Assembly (NCBI RefSeq): GCF_014155765.1
Contig: NZ_SCKT01000001.1
Location: forward strand, 186,001 to 250,000
DNA: 64,000 bases
Reading direction: 5' to 3'
Origin: Pantoea dispersa
GTDB taxonomy: Bacteria > Pseudomonadota > Gammaproteobacteria > Enterobacterales > Enterobacteriaceae
Part shown: positions 27,087-38,386 of the stretch, piece by piece
How the letters are laid out: every line of letters begins with the position of its first letter
Numbering within the stretch: the stretch's first letter is position 1
Position numbers and translations under genes: made by a program
The notes under the pieces: generated by a model
The model's database searches: none
What the model was told of the DNA's origin: nothing
Seen by the model: only the letters and a program-made list of their open reading frames with translations

Positions 27087-28055
27087 TCACACTACCGGCT
27101 GCGTGACCACCGCGGCACTGCGCAGTGGCTCCTGACCTAAACCGACGTGCAGCAGAATCTGGCTGCGGTAATGCGCATCCGCTTCCTGCTGTTCGTCACT
27201 CTGTAATAAACCGACCTCATTCACATTTTTCCCCGCGACCTGCACCTTAGTGCGTGCCGCGCTGCGCATCCACTCATACTCAATATCGATATGGCCGGTA
27301 TCAATGCAGCGAATGCCGTGCTGACTGAGGTCGTAAGCCAGCACGGTTGCCGTCGGGCCAAGGGAGATCAATACCATGTCGAACTCGCGCGCGTGCGCCA
27401 GCACATTACTGTATAGCTCGTTATAAACCGAAAACGCGTTACGGTTGAGGGTGGTAATGCGCCGGATCTGCCGTGCGCCATCCAGCAGATCGTTACCGAG
27501 ACCAAGGCGCGTGCCGCTACCCTCAACAATCAGAATTTTTTTATCATGAAACAGCTGTTTAAATTTGGCAAAAATACGTGCCGCCGGCTGTTTATCTTTA
27601 TAATCATGATAAGGTCGCGTTACCGACGTATTACCATAGCGATAGCCTTTCTTTAATAAATGCTCATAGTGGCGAAAGAAAAACGCTTTATGAAAAAACC
27701 AGAATAGCGCTGAGCCAAAACGCATATTCCCGGTGCCGCGAAAGGCATCAGGCATACACAACAGACAGCGATTATCGCTCTGCGTGCCACGGCGCATGAT
27801 CTCTTTCAGGCGAATGGAGAGGCGTTCATCAAAAGACTGAAAGCCTATATTCTTAAATAGCGTCATTTCCAGTTCCCCATCCCCATAGCGGCACACTGAG
27901 AGCCGGTCATCGCTGAGCAGCAGATCGATGGTCTGTTCTGCTGACAGGACCTGATATTGCCGGGCGTGCGCATTGGCCACGGGAAATTTAATGGCAGCAT
28001 GTGTGAGTTTAAATGGAAAACGTAATTTGCGATAAAAAGCGTCTGCGCTAATCAT
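27087..28055 (-). CDS. GT-D fold glycosyltransferase (DUF1792/SP_1767 family)
   Basis: The 322-residue protein carries the GT-D hallmark near residues 55-63 (CRYGDGELE), in which the Asp-x-Glu binds the metal and nucleotide sugar. Related motifs include LCMPDAFRG, ILIVEGSGTRLGLGNDLL and VLISLGPTATVLAYDL. The family adds sugars to surface glycoproteins or polysaccharides; the acceptor here is unknown. There is no membrane segment. It is isolated, with a long AT-rich upstream region and codon use a little richer in A and T than its neighbours, which fits horizontal acquisition. Confidence 0.8.
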   Translation of the reverse strand: MISADAFYRKLRFPFKLTHAAIKFPVANAHARQYQVLSAEQTIDLLLSDDRLSVCRYGDGELEMTLFKNIGFQSFDERLSIRLKEIMRRGTQSDNRCLLCMPDAFRGTGNMRFGSALFWFFHKAFFFRHYEHLLKKGYRYGNTSVTRPYHDYKDKQPAARIFAKFKQLFHDKKILIVEGSGTRLGLGNDLLDGARQIRRITTLNRNAFSVYNELYSNVLAHAREFDMVLISLGPTATVLAYDLSQHGIRCIDTGHIDIEYEWMRSAARTKVQVAGKNVNEVGLLQSDEQQEADAHYRSQILLHVGLGQEPLRSAAVVTQPVV

Positions 28056-28626
28056 AATAACCTTCTTTTTATAAGCGGCTTTGCCGCAGAGCAGTCAGAT
28101 AATATATATCACCGATTAATTTGGCAGACAGGCTAAGGAAACTCTCAAAATAATAAATACGCTATTTCATTTATCAATGTCACCGCGCCGGAAAGACGCT
28201 ATTTTTAGGGCAAAGCGCAGCGTTGCCTGCTTTTTTAGCATCAGGTTCTGACATGACCAGGACAAATCGCATTTGTACGCCACTAATCAATTAAATAATT
28301 TCACCAGAAATACATGCGCCGACAAATTGCAGGCTGCCCGGCAGCACGCCTGTCGCGCCTTGAGTCATATCGCACGCTGCGTTATCAAAAAATGCGGATT
28401 TTCCTGATGATTGATTAATTTCCTCCAACAAAATTGAAACGTGATTTCACTCACACTACGAGCGAAGCGGGGCGCAGCAGGAAGGAGCAGAGCTACATTG
28501 ATAAGCGGCACTAACGACACGCCGCCAGGCAGATTTTTAACTAACGGTTACGTAAGTTAAGATTTTGTTGAGTTTATGTGTCTTTAGTTTGGGGTGGTTA
28601 ATAATGATGAGCGTTGAGGGATTCGC
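28056..28626. other. AT-rich intergenic region upstream of gcd
   Basis: About 570 bases without a convincing ORF on either strand separate the divergent glycosyltransferase and gcd genes. Apart from a CRP-like site at 28440-28455 and promoter-like AT-rich stretches I see no defined element. Confidence 0.6.
28440..28455 (+). promoter_or_regulatory. Candidate CRP site upstream of gcd
   Basis: CGTGATTTCACTCACA fits the CRP consensus TGTGA-N6-TCACA with one mismatch and lies about 170 bases before the gcd start. E. coli gcd is also under cAMP-CRP control; the distance here is rather large. Confidence 0.45.
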
Positions 28627-30987
28627 ATGATAAACAAACTGACCAGTCTCGTGCTGGCGATTCTGGGTGTTGCGCTGCTCTATATGGGCGGCAAGCTGCT
28701 GATGATGGGCGGCAGCGCATTTTACGCATTGATGGCGGTGGGATTACTGATCACCGCCATTTTACTGTTCCGCAATCAGCGCAGCGCGCTGAGCCTGTAT
28801 GCGGTGCTGATGTGGATCACGCTGGCATGGATGATCTGGGAAGTCGGCTTCGACAAGTGGCAGTGGATCCCGCGCGGCGATCTGTTTGGCGTAATCGGCC
28901 TGTGGCTGGCGATGCCGTGGGTGGTCAAACCGCTGTATCAGGGACAGCGTCGCTTCCACGGCCTGCTCGGCAGCACGGTGGCCATCATGATTGTACTGGT
29001 GATTGGATTGTGCTTTTACGATCCGCTGCCGCAGGCCGGCACCATCACCAATGCGCGTGAACAAAACAGCGAGCAGGGCGCGAGCGCTGACTGGACCGCC
29101 TACGGCGGCACCGCCGACGGCCTGCGTTTCTCCGCCCTGAATCAGATCACCAAAGAGAACGTGCGCAATCTCGAAGTGGCCTGGACCTATCACACCGGCG
29201 ATCTGCGTCAGGATAACGATGCCACCGAATACACCTTCGAAGCCACGCCGCTGAAAGCCAACGGCATGCTCTATTTCTGTACGCCGCACAATGAGGTCCA
29301 CGCGCTCGATCCGCAGAGTGGTGCGGTGAAGTGGAAATACACGCCGGCGAAAGATCGTTCTTATCTGCAGCAGCATCAGACCTGCCGTGGCGTCAGCTAT
29401 TACGCGGGCGCACCGGCTGCCGCACAGGACACGGCGGCGACGCCGGCGATGTGCCGCAAGCGCATCTTTAACGCCACCACTGACGCCCGGCTGATTGCGC
29501 TGGATGCCGACAGCGGCAAACCGTGCGCCGATTTTGGCAACAACGGAGTGGTGGATCTGCATGCCAATATGGGTGAGGTTCGTCCACACGCGTTGATGCA
29601 GACCGCCGCGCCGCTGGTCGCGGGCAATCTGGTGATTGTCGGCGGCTCGGTTATGGATAACGGCTTCAACAGCGGTAACCCCTCTGGCGTAATTCGCGCC
29701 TATGATGTGCAAAGTGGTCGTCTGGTGTGGAACTTTGATCCGGCTAATCCGCAAAATACCGCGCCGATTGCTGCTGGCCAGGCCTATCCGCAGGATACGC
29801 CGGTGGCCTGGGGTACGCTGAGCGCTGACCTGAAAAACGGCCTGGTGTATGTGCCGTTTGGCAACGCCTCGCCGGATGAACTGGGCATCGAGCGCGATGC
29901 CAATAGCAATACAGAGAAATTCCGTGATGCGTTAGTGGCGCTCGATCTGCAGACCGGTGCATTCAAATGGCGCTATCAGAGCTCCCATCACGATCTGTGG
30001 GACCGCGATAACCCGTCACAGCCGTCGCTGGTCGATATCGATTATCAGGGCCAGAAACAGCCGGTGGTGATCCTGCCGACCAAAACCGGCAACCTGTTTG
30101 TGCTCAATCGCCTGACCGGCCAGCCGGTTTATCCGGTTAACGACGTGAAGGTTTCGACGGAAGGCGGCGTGCCGGGCGAGAAATTCGCCGCCACCCAGCC
30201 GGTATCCAGTCTGAACTTTATTCCGCAGCCGCTGACTGAGAAGTCAATGTGGGGCATCACACCGTTTGATCAAATGGCCTGCCGTATGGATTTCCGTAGC
30301 CTGCGCTATGACGGCAATCCGTGGACGCCAGCCACAGAAGGCGGCTCGCTGGTGTTCCCGGGCAATATCGGGGTGTTTAACTGGGGATCGGTGGCGGTTG
30401 ATCCGCAACGTCAGATGCTGATTGCCGCACCGGTGCGCCTCGCCTACAAATACAACCTGATCAAGCGTACGCCCGCCACGGCGACGGAGCGCCTGTTCAC
30501 CAAAGATGGCCAGCCTTACTGGAACGAAAACTTCCACGGTGATTACGCCATCCACATCCAGCAGCTGGCCTCCGGTCTCGGCATTCCGTGCATTGCACCG
30601 CCGTGGGGCCGCATGGTCGGCGTGGATTTGAAAACCGGCAAAACCGAATGGCTGCGTCGCGTTGGCACCACGAAAAACCTGAAAACCAGCTTCCTGCCGG
30701 GCCGCTTCCCGATTGGCTTCCCGATGGGCATGGTGGCGCACGGCGGGCCACTGCTGACGGCCGGCGATCTGGTGTTCCACGGTGCGACCGCAGATAACTT
30801 CATTCGCGCCTATGACAGCACCACCGGCGAACTGCTGTGGCAGCAGGAGCTTAGCGCCGGCGCACAGGCGACACCATCCACTTACATGGGCAGCGACGGT
30901 AAGCAGTACGTGGTGATTGCCGCAGGCGGTCACGGTTCGCTCGGCACCAAAGCCGGCGACAGCGTGGTGGCGTTCCGTCTGAAATAA
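28627..30987 (+). CDS. gcd: Membrane-bound PQQ-dependent glucose dehydrogenase
   Basis: Gcd oxidizes D-glucose to glucono-1,5-lactone at the periplasmic face and passes electrons to ubiquinone. The 786 residues comprise five N-terminal membrane helices (to about 140) and an eight-bladed PQQ propeller. The catalytic region HHDLWDRDNPSQPSL and the PTKTGNLFVLNR block correspond to the regions of Asp466 and Lys493 of the E. coli enzyme. GAGGG precedes the ATG. In plant-associated bacteria this activity acidifies the surroundings and dissolves phosphate. It depends on PQQ from the operon near 9-14 kb. Confidence 0.96.
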   Translation: MINKLTSLVLAILGVALLYMGGKLLMMGGSAFYALMAVGLLITAILLFRNQRSALSLYAVLMWITLAWMIWEVGFDKWQWIPRGDLFGVIGLWLAMPWVVKPLYQGQRRFHGLLGSTVAIMIVLVIGLCFYDPLPQAGTITNAREQNSEQGASADWTAYGGTADGLRFSALNQITKENVRNLEVAWTYHTGDLRQDNDATEYTFEATPLKANGMLYFCTPHNEVHALDPQSGAVKWKYTPAKDRSYLQQHQTCRGVSYYAGAPAAAQDTAATPAMCRKRIFNATTDARLIALDADSGKPCADFGNNGVVDLHANMGEVRPHALMQTAAPLVAGNLVIVGGSVMDNGFNSGNPSGVIRAYDVQSGRLVWNFDPANPQNTAPIAAGQAYPQDTPVAWGTLSADLKNGLVYVPFGNASPDELGIERDANSNTEKFRDALVALDLQTGAFKWRYQSSHHDLWDRDNPSQPSLVDIDYQGQKQPVVILPTKTGNLFVLNRLTGQPVYPVNDVKVSTEGGVPGEKFAATQPVSSLNFIPQPLTEKSMWGITPFDQMACRMDFRSLRYDGNPWTPATEGGSLVFPGNIGVFNWGSVAVDPQRQMLIAAPVRLAYKYNLIKRTPATATERLFTKDGQPYWNENFHGDYAIHIQQLASGLGIPCIAPPWGRMVGVDLKTGKTEWLRRVGTTKNLKTSFLPGRFPIGFPMGMVAHGGPLLTAGDLVFHGATADNFIRAYDSTTGELLWQQELSAGAQATPSTYMGSDGKQYVVIAAGGHGSLGTKAGDSVVAFRLK

Positions 30988-30999
30988 TCCTGTTGATGC

Positions 31000-31027
31000 A
31001 AAAAAGGCGCCCGCGGGCGCCTTTTTT
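31000..31027. terminator. Bidirectional terminator between gcd and catalase
   Basis: AAAAAAGGCGCC and GGCGCCTTTTTT form an almost perfect palindrome around CGCG between two convergent genes, giving T runs on both strands. Confidence 0.93.
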
Positions 31028-31046
31028 ATATTTATAAATCAGCTCA

Positions 31047-32513
31047 TTAACGCTTTGCGCGCTCGGTTTGCACCCGCTGGGCAATGCGATCGCCAATCGT
31101 CTGGTCGATGTTGCGCCAGTATTCAAACGCGCGCGACAGCACTGGCTCCTCCACGCCGTTGAGCAGATGACCGCTGACGTTATTTACCAGACGGTCACGT
31201 GCCGCCTCATCCAGCACTTTATTGACCAGCGTATTGGCCTGGCCAAAGTCATCATCATCCTGACGCAGCGTGTAGGGCGCGCGCACCATGTTGCCGTGCG
31301 CTTCCCAGGTGGAATCCGTCGGGTAGCGCTCGCCGTCTGCCACCGGACCGCCTTTCGAATTCGGCGCATAAACCGGATCGCTGACCGGATTGATGCGCAT
31401 CGCGCCATCCTTGCTGTAGCTGTGCACCGGTGCCTGCGGGGCGTTGACCGGAATCTGCTTGTAGTTAACGCCAAGACGGGCGCGGTGGGCATCGGCATAG
31501 GCAAACACCCGGCCAATCAGCATTTTATCCGGGCTCAGCCCGATGCCGGGCACCAGGTTGTTTGGTTCAAACGCCGCCTGTTCAATCTGCGCGTGGTTGT
31601 CGGTCGGGTTACGATTCAGCATCAGTTTGCCGACTTTAATCAGCGGATAATCGCTGTGTGGCCAGACCTTGGTCAGATCAAACGGGTTGAAGCGGTAGGT
31701 TTCCGCCTCGGCGAACGGCATGATCTGCATGTACAGCGTCCAGCTGGGGAAATCACCATTTTTGATGGCGGTGAACAGATCGCGCGTGTGGTAATCACCG
31801 TCCTGGCCGGCCAGCAGATCGGCGTTATCCTGCGTCAGGAACTCCACACCCTGATCGGTTTTGAAGTGGTATTTAACCCAGAACTTTTCCCCGGAGGCGT
31901 TAACCCACATATAGGTATGGCTCGAGTAACCGTTCATGTGGCGCCAGCTTTTCGGAATGCCGCGGTCGCCCATCAGCCAGGTGACCTGGTGCGCCGACTC
32001 TGGCGACAGCGTCCAGAAATCCCACTGCATATCGTTATCGCGCAGATTGTTGTCGGCACGGCGCTTCTGCGAACGGATAAAGTGCTGGAACTTCATCGGG
32101 TCACGAATAAAGAACACCGGCGTGTTATTGCCCACCATGTCGTAGTTGCCTTCGCTGGTGTAAAACTTGATCGCGAAGCCGCGCGGATCGCGCCAGGTGT
32201 CCGGGCTGCCACGCTCGCCGGCCACGGTGGAGAAGCGCATTACCACATCGGTTTTGGTGCCGGGCTGAAAAACCGCCGCTTTGGTGTAACGGCTGACATC
32301 TTCTGTCACCTGAAAATAGCCAAACGCACCGCTGCCTTTGGCGTGCGGTTGACGCTCTGGAATACGTTCGCGGTTGAAGTTAGCCATCTGCTCAATCAGG
32401 TAGTGATCGTGCAGCATCAGCGGGCCGTCAGGACCGACGGACAAAGAGTGTTCGTCGCTGGCTACCGGAATGCCAGCATCCGTGGTGGTCGGCTTGCGAT
32501 CGTCATTGCTCAT
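31047..32513 (-). CDS. katA: Monofunctional heme catalase (KatA type)
   Basis: This enzyme dismutates hydrogen peroxide to water and oxygen. The 488-residue length marks a small-subunit clade-3 catalase rather than HPII. The distal catalytic His57 lies in [14 protein letters not shown], the distal Asn in [11 protein letters not shown] (about 129-130), and the proximal heme-ligand Tyr in [15 protein letters not shown]. No signal peptide is seen, so it is cytoplasmic. It has its own upstream region and converges on gcd. The symbol is by family; I did not separate KatA from KatB-type paralogues. Confidence 0.93.
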   Translation of the reverse strand: MSNDDRKPTTTDAGIPVASDEHSLSVGPDGPLMLHDHYLIEQMANFNRERIPERQPHAKGSGAFGYFQVTEDVSRYTKAAVFQPGTKTDVVMRFSTVAGERGSPDTWRDPRGFAIKFYTSEGNYDMVGNNTPVFFIRDPMKFQHFIRSQKRRADNNLRDNDMQWDFWTLSPESAHQVTWLMGDRGIPKSWRHMNGYSSHTYMWVNASGEKFWVKYHFKTDQGVEFLTQDNADLLAGQDGDYHTRDLFTAIKNGDFPSWTLYMQIMPFAEAETYRFNPFDLTKVWPHSDYPLIKVGKLMLNRNPTDNHAQIEQAAFEPNNLVPGIGLSPDKMLIGRVFAYADAHRARLGVNYKQIPVNAPQAPVHSYSKDGAMRINPVSDPVYAPNSKGGPVADGERYPTDSTWEAHGNMVRAPYTLRQDDDDFGQANTLVNKVLDEAARDRLVNNVSGHLLNGVEEPVLSRAFEYWRNIDQTIGDRIAQRVQTERAKR

Positions 32514-34412
<1,899 letters not shown>

Positions 34413-34450
34413 GATCGCACTTCGCGCTGACCGGCTGAAGGAAGGTTGCA

Positions 34451-34482
34451 CGGTGCGAGGCGTTGAAAAATGCCTCGCACCG
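34451..34482. repeat. Strong intergenic hairpin after the porin gene
   Basis: CGGTGCGAGGC (34451-34461) pairs perfectly with GCCTCGCACCG (34472-34482) around a 10-nt loop. No T run follows, so it may be a REP-like element or an mRNA-stabilizing hairpin. Confidence 0.6.
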
Positions 34483-34579
34483 CATCCGACGAAGCCTGCC
34501 AGCCAGCGGTAAAGCTGCATTCCGTCACCGATTATGGCTATAGTGCAACGTACTGAACCTGAAGCGATAAGGAATCGTT

Positions 34580-35257
34580 GTGACCATTGCCTGCCTGCAT
34601 ACCGCCGCCAGTAATATTGCTATTTTTGATGACGCCGCGCAGTCGCTCGGCATTCCGCCTCAGCAAATCAGCCATCTGGTGATGCCACATCTGCTGGCAG
34701 AAGCAGAGCTCAGCGGTGGCATGACGCCGGCCCAGCAGAAGCGTCTGGAGCAGCTGTTACTCAGCCTGACGCCGTGGTTCGACGCGATACTGATTACCTG
34801 CTCTACCTTAGGCGCCGCCGCAGACAGCCTGCGCGATCCACAACAGCGCTGTGCGGTTTATCGCACTGACCGTATGCTGGCGGACGAAGTGCATCGCCGT
34901 GGCGCACCCGCGCTGGTGCTGTGTGCCGCGGAGTCTACGCTGCACAGTACGCGCCAGCTGTTTTGCCCGGAGAGTCTGGCACCTGACCAGCGTCCGCAAG
35001 TCAGGCTTATCCCGGATGCCTGGGCCGCATTCAAAGCTGGCCGGCTGGACGACTATTACACGCTGATCGCCGATGCGGTCGCTCAGGGACAGCAGCAGGG
35101 CGCGGTTCAGGTGGCGTTAGCGCAGGTGTCGATGGCCGGGGCCGCGTCGCGTTTTCCTGCGCCACAGCGGCCACTTACCAGCCCGCACCTGGCGCTCAGC
35201 TTCGTACTGCAGCAGGCTAAAGGCGCGGACGAAGGTCATTCAAAACCACTGATTTAA
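34580..35257 (+). CDS. Asp/Glu racemase superfamily protein
   Basis: The 225-residue protein begins with GTG at 34580. It has the two-Cys layout of the cofactor-independent aspartate/glutamate/hydantoin racemase superfamily: Cys in ILITCSTLGAA (about residue 74) and Cys in LVLCAAEST (about 114). The short length and missing stretches compared with true glutamate racemase MurI suggest a different substrate, possibly an arylmalonate- or hydantoin-type compound. No biosynthetic neighbours clarify the role. Confidence 0.8.
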   Translation: MTIACLHTAASNIAIFDDAAQSLGIPPQQISHLVMPHLLAEAELSGGMTPAQQKRLEQLLLSLTPWFDAILITCSTLGAAADSLRDPQQRCAVYRTDRMLADEVHRRGAPALVLCAAESTLHSTRQLFCPESLAPDQRPQVRLIPDAWAAFKAGRLDDYYTLIADAVAQGQQQGAVQVALAQVSMAGAASRFPAPQRPLTSPHLALSFVLQQAKGADEGHSKPLI

Positions 35258-35337
35258 GGCAACAAAAAGCCCTACTGTTACGCAATTTTGCAGCCTTTAT
35301 GATGGTCATCAGAACCTGATTTTTGAGGAAGCCACTG

Positions 35338-36042
35338 ATGAACGTGATTAAAGCGCAGCGCGACCAGCTGTTTGAATACGGTCCCTTTACCATTCGCCGG
35401 CAGCGGCCGGGAGAACCACTGGGCGCGCTGGCGATTGTCGACCAGATGACGCTGAAGCCCGGCGCGGTGGTACCGATGCGCCGCCATCAGGATGATGAGA
35501 TTTTCAGCTATGTCTGGCGCGGCTCGGTGCAGTACCGATGCGAGGAGGGAGAGACTCTCGCTCTCAACGGCAAACGCTCACTGCTGGTGAATGCGGGCAG
35601 TGGGGTACGTCATGAAGAGTCAGCACCGCTGATTGAAAGCGAAATGCTGCAGGCGTACATCCGCCCGGCATCCGGTGGCGGTGAAGGGCAGGTGCAGAGT
35701 GTGTACCGGGCAGAAGGGGCGGCACTTAACCAGTGGACGCTGCTGGCCGGTCCGCAGCACAGCGCGGCACCTTTGACGCTGCGTCAGGCCGTTTACATCT
35801 ATGACGTCAGGCTGGATCGTGGCGCACAGATCGAGGTGCCGCATTTGCCGGGTTATGCCAGCTGGGTCACGGTGCTGGAGGGCATTGCACGCACCGGGGA
35901 TGTGCGGCTGCAAAAAGGCGATGCGGTGAGCGATAGCGCTGCCTTGCCGGCTATCCACGGTGAACGCGACGCCCTGCTGGTCGCCTTTCTGGTGCAGCAG
36001 GATGCGCCTGCGGTGCTGAGCGGTACGCTAAGCGGCAGTTAA
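35338..36042 (+). CDS. Pirin-family bicupin protein (YhaK-like)
   Basis: The 234-residue protein has the metal-binding cupin core of pirins: PMRRHQDDEIFSYVWRGSVQY supplies the His and Glu ligands, followed by LVNAGSGVRHEESAP. The length matches E. coli YhaK. It starts at the ATG at 35338 after GAGGA; an in-frame TTG at 35323 is not needed. Pirins include quercetinase-like dioxygenases and redox sensors; the function here is unknown. Confidence 0.87.
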   Translation: MNVIKAQRDQLFEYGPFTIRRQRPGEPLGALAIVDQMTLKPGAVVPMRRHQDDEIFSYVWRGSVQYRCEEGETLALNGKRSLLVNAGSGVRHEESAPLIESEMLQAYIRPASGGGEGQVQSVYRAEGAALNQWTLLAGPQHSAAPLTLRQAVYIYDVRLDRGAQIEVPHLPGYASWVTVLEGIARTGDVRLQKGDAVSDSAALPAIHGERDALLVAFLVQQDAPAVLSGTLSGS

Positions 36043-36054
36043 AACACCGGCTAT

Positions 36055-36091
36055 GACACGGCTGGCACGCACCAAAGTGGCCAGTCGTGTC
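36055..36091. repeat. Hairpin between convergent pirin and derI genes
   Basis: GACACGGCTGGC (36055-36066) pairs with GCCAGTCGTGTC (36080-36091) with one G-T wobble. It lacks a T run and could be a weak bidirectional terminator or REP-like element. Confidence 0.55.
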
Positions 36092-36157
36092 AGCGTGCCG
36101 CTGGCGATGTCACGCACTCAGGCGCTGCCGGCTCTGCAACTCAGCGCCCGATAACCA

Positions 36158-36616
36158 TTATTTCGCGTGTGACACCTGTTCGTAGTAACCGATCTTCTCC
36201 ACTTTGGCGGTCGAACCGCCACCTTCAAACTCGGATGCCAGCCAGGCGTTAACGATGTTTTTCGCCAGCTCCGGCCCAATTACGCGTGAGCCCATGGTCA
36301 TGATCTGCGCATTGTTACTTTTGCGCGCGCGCTCGGCGGAGAAGGTGTCATGGCACTGCGCGGCGCGCACGCCTTCCACTTTATTGGCAACAATCGCGAC
36401 GCCAATGCCGGTGCCACACAGCAAAATGCCGCGCTCAAACTGCTTTTGCTGCACCGCCGTAGCGAGCGCAAACGCCACGTCCGGATACATCGGGCGGTCA
36501 TTTTGCGCGTCGTTACTGTAATCAGTTACCTGATAATCCTGCTCTTCCAGCAGCTTTTTAATGATGTTTTTCAAATCGATAGCCGCATCATCGGCACCAA
36601 TAGCGATAGTTTTCAT
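36158..36616 (-). CDS. derI: D-erythrulose-4-phosphate isomerase (RpiB/LacAB family)
   Basis: The 152-residue protein starts at 36616 (MKTIAIGADDAAIDLK) after GGAGAG. It has the RpiB signature ILLCGTGIGVAIVANK and GSRVIGPELAKNIV. In tetritol and D-apionate routes a homologue (DerI/EryI) converts D-erythrulose 4-phosphate to D-erythrose 4-phosphate. That role is assigned here because the divergent operon encodes the rest of that pathway; by sequence alone ribose-5-phosphate isomerase B would also be possible. It shares a 434-base control region with the transporter gene. Confidence 0.8.
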   Translation of the reverse strand: MKTIAIGADDAAIDLKNIIKKLLEEQDYQVTDYSNDAQNDRPMYPDVAFALATAVQQKQFERGILLCGTGIGVAIVANKVEGVRAAQCHDTFSAERARKSNNAQIMTMGSRVIGPELAKNIVNAWLASEFEGGGSTAKVEKIGYYEQVSHAK

Positions 36617-37050
36617 CACGTCTCTCCAGTGATACAGGGTCTGACACCTGCACATATGTTCGTCAGGTGATTAGATGTTCACTGACAGCCTGCCACAAAA
36701 ACAAACATATGTTCAATACATGTTCATATGATTTAGCGATCGATTGCGCAAAATCTCGTGCCAACCCCTGCCAGTATGATCGCGCAGCGCCGCTCTGCTG
36801 CGAAAAATCCTGAAAACGCCACCGAAATCAAATCTCATGCGCACTGTCACACTTTCGCCAACTGCGCTTGAGGAGTGAGCAAATATCCGTGTAGTGTTCA
36901 TTTGTTCGCATGACCCTATCCATGTACAAGAAGAACCATTGAGGACTCGAACATGTGTCATTTGCTTCTTACCTCGCATTTTGTCTGTCGCCAGCGCCGG
37001 TTTTGCGCCTGGCCAACACCGTCTCACTGCGCACGTTTCGGAGGTGCGTT
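36617..37050. promoter_or_regulatory. Divergent control region of the D-apionate cluster with repeated ACATATGTTC-type sites
   Basis: The region between derI and the MFS gene holds repeated motifs: ACATATGTTC (36652-36661), ATGTTC (36675-36680), ACATATGTTCA (36705-36715) and ACATGTTCAT (36718-36727), with two more TGTTC units near 36893-36905. They are plausible operators for the SorC-family regulator at the end of the cluster. No long ORF is supported here; the open frame from 36955 precedes the true MFS start. Confidence 0.6.
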
Positions 37051-38385
37051 ATGAATCACTCTGCTGTCAGCGCGGTTGAGCAGACCGCAATCCGCAAAAT
37101 CTCCTGGCGCCTGGTACCGTTTGTGGCGCTGATGTTCTTTATCAACTTCCTCGATCGCACCGCCATTTCCTTTGCCGGCCCAAACGGCATGACGCAGGAC
37201 CTCGGCCTCAGTGCGCTGCAGTTTGGTCTCGCCTCCGGCATCTTCTTTATTGGTTACATCCTGCTGGAAGTGCCCAGCAACCTGGCGCTGCATAAGTTCG
37301 GCGCGCGGCGCTGGCTGGCGCGCATCATGATCAGCTGGGGCATCGTCTCGCTGCTGTTTACCTGGGTCAGCAGTGTCGAAGGGCTGTACACGCTGCGCCT
37401 GCTGCTGGGGATTGCCGAGGCCGGTTTCTTCCCGGGCGCCATCCTTTATCTCAGCCTGTGGGTGCCGGCGCGCCACCGCAGCAAAATTCTCTCGCTGTTC
37501 TACCTGGCACAACCGCTGACGGTGGTATTTGGCGCACCGCTGGCTGCCTCGCTGATTGAGCAGCACGGGCTGTTTGGCCTGGAGGGCTGGCGCGTAATGT
37601 TTATGGGCGTATCGCTGCCAGCAATCCTCATCGGGATTGTGGCGCTGTTCTGGCTGGTGGACTCGCCGCGTCAGGCGAAGTGGCTTAATGACGACGAGAA
37701 AAACTGGCTGATAGCCGAACTGGAAGCGGAACATCAGCACAAGCAGGGCCAGCACCCGCACAGCGTGCGTTCGGTGATGGGCAACAGCCGCGTGTGGATG
37801 CTGTGCCTGATCTACTTCGGCTTTATTTACGGCCTGTACGCGCTGGCGTTCTTCCTGCCGACCATTATCGCCGGCTTCCAGCAGCAGTTTGGCACCACCT
37901 TCAACGTGATGCAGAAAGGGCTGATCACCGGCGTGCCGTACCTGATCGCCGCCGTCGTGATGTTTTTCTGGTCGCGGGATGCCGCGCGGCGTGGCTGTAA
38001 AACCTGGCACATCGCGATTCCTGCGGTCGCGGGCGGCGTCAGCGTACCGCTGGCGCTCTACATGGATTCACCGTTTACCACCATCCTGGTGATCGCCGTA
38101 ACGGCCAGCGCCATCTTCGCCGCGTTGCCCAATTTCTGGACGCTGCCGACGCAGTTCCTGACCGGCGCATCGGCAGCGGCGGCGATTGCGCTGATTAACA
38201 CCCTGGGCAACGTGGCGGGTTTCTCCGCCGGTTACATCACCGGCGCACTGCATGATGCCACTCACAGTTATGTGTTACCGATGTTCGTGGTCGGCGGTTT
38301 TATGCTGCTCTCCGCTGTATTGATGCTGTTCCTCAATCGCCGTCGCGCGCAGCCTCTGCCAGCCTCATTTGTACAGGAGCAATAA
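37051..38385 (+). CDS. MFS transporter of the D-apionate cluster
   Basis: The 444-residue protein starts at 37051 (MNHSAVSAVEQTAIRK) after a perfect GGAGG; 32 upstream codons in frame are not supported. It has 12 predicted helices and the ACS-family motif NFLDRTAISFAGP in helix 1, as in carriers for sugar acids and tartrate. As the first gene of a catabolic operon it is the likely importer of D-apionate or a related acid. The stop is one base before lerK. Confidence 0.87.
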   Translation: MNHSAVSAVEQTAIRKISWRLVPFVALMFFINFLDRTAISFAGPNGMTQDLGLSALQFGLASGIFFIGYILLEVPSNLALHKFGARRWLARIMISWGIVSLLFTWVSSVEGLYTLRLLLGIAEAGFFPGAILYLSLWVPARHRSKILSLFYLAQPLTVVFGAPLAASLIEQHGLFGLEGWRVMFMGVSLPAILIGIVALFWLVDSPRQAKWLNDDEKNWLIAELEAEHQHKQGQHPHSVRSVMGNSRVWMLCLIYFGFIYGLYALAFFLPTIIAGFQQQFGTTFNVMQKGLITGVPYLIAAVVMFFWSRDAARRGCKTWHIAIPAVAGGVSVPLALYMDSPFTTILVIAVTASAIFAALPNFWTLPTQFLTGASAAAAIALINTLGNVAGFSAGYITGALHDATHSYVLPMFVVGGFMLLSAVLMLFLNRRRAQPLPASFVQEQ

Positions 38386-38386
38386 C

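Noticed and set aside
28056-28626. Search for a small RNA or riboswitch upstream of gcd
   Set aside because: No terminator-like hairpin with a T run or known aptamer pattern was seen in this AT-rich region.
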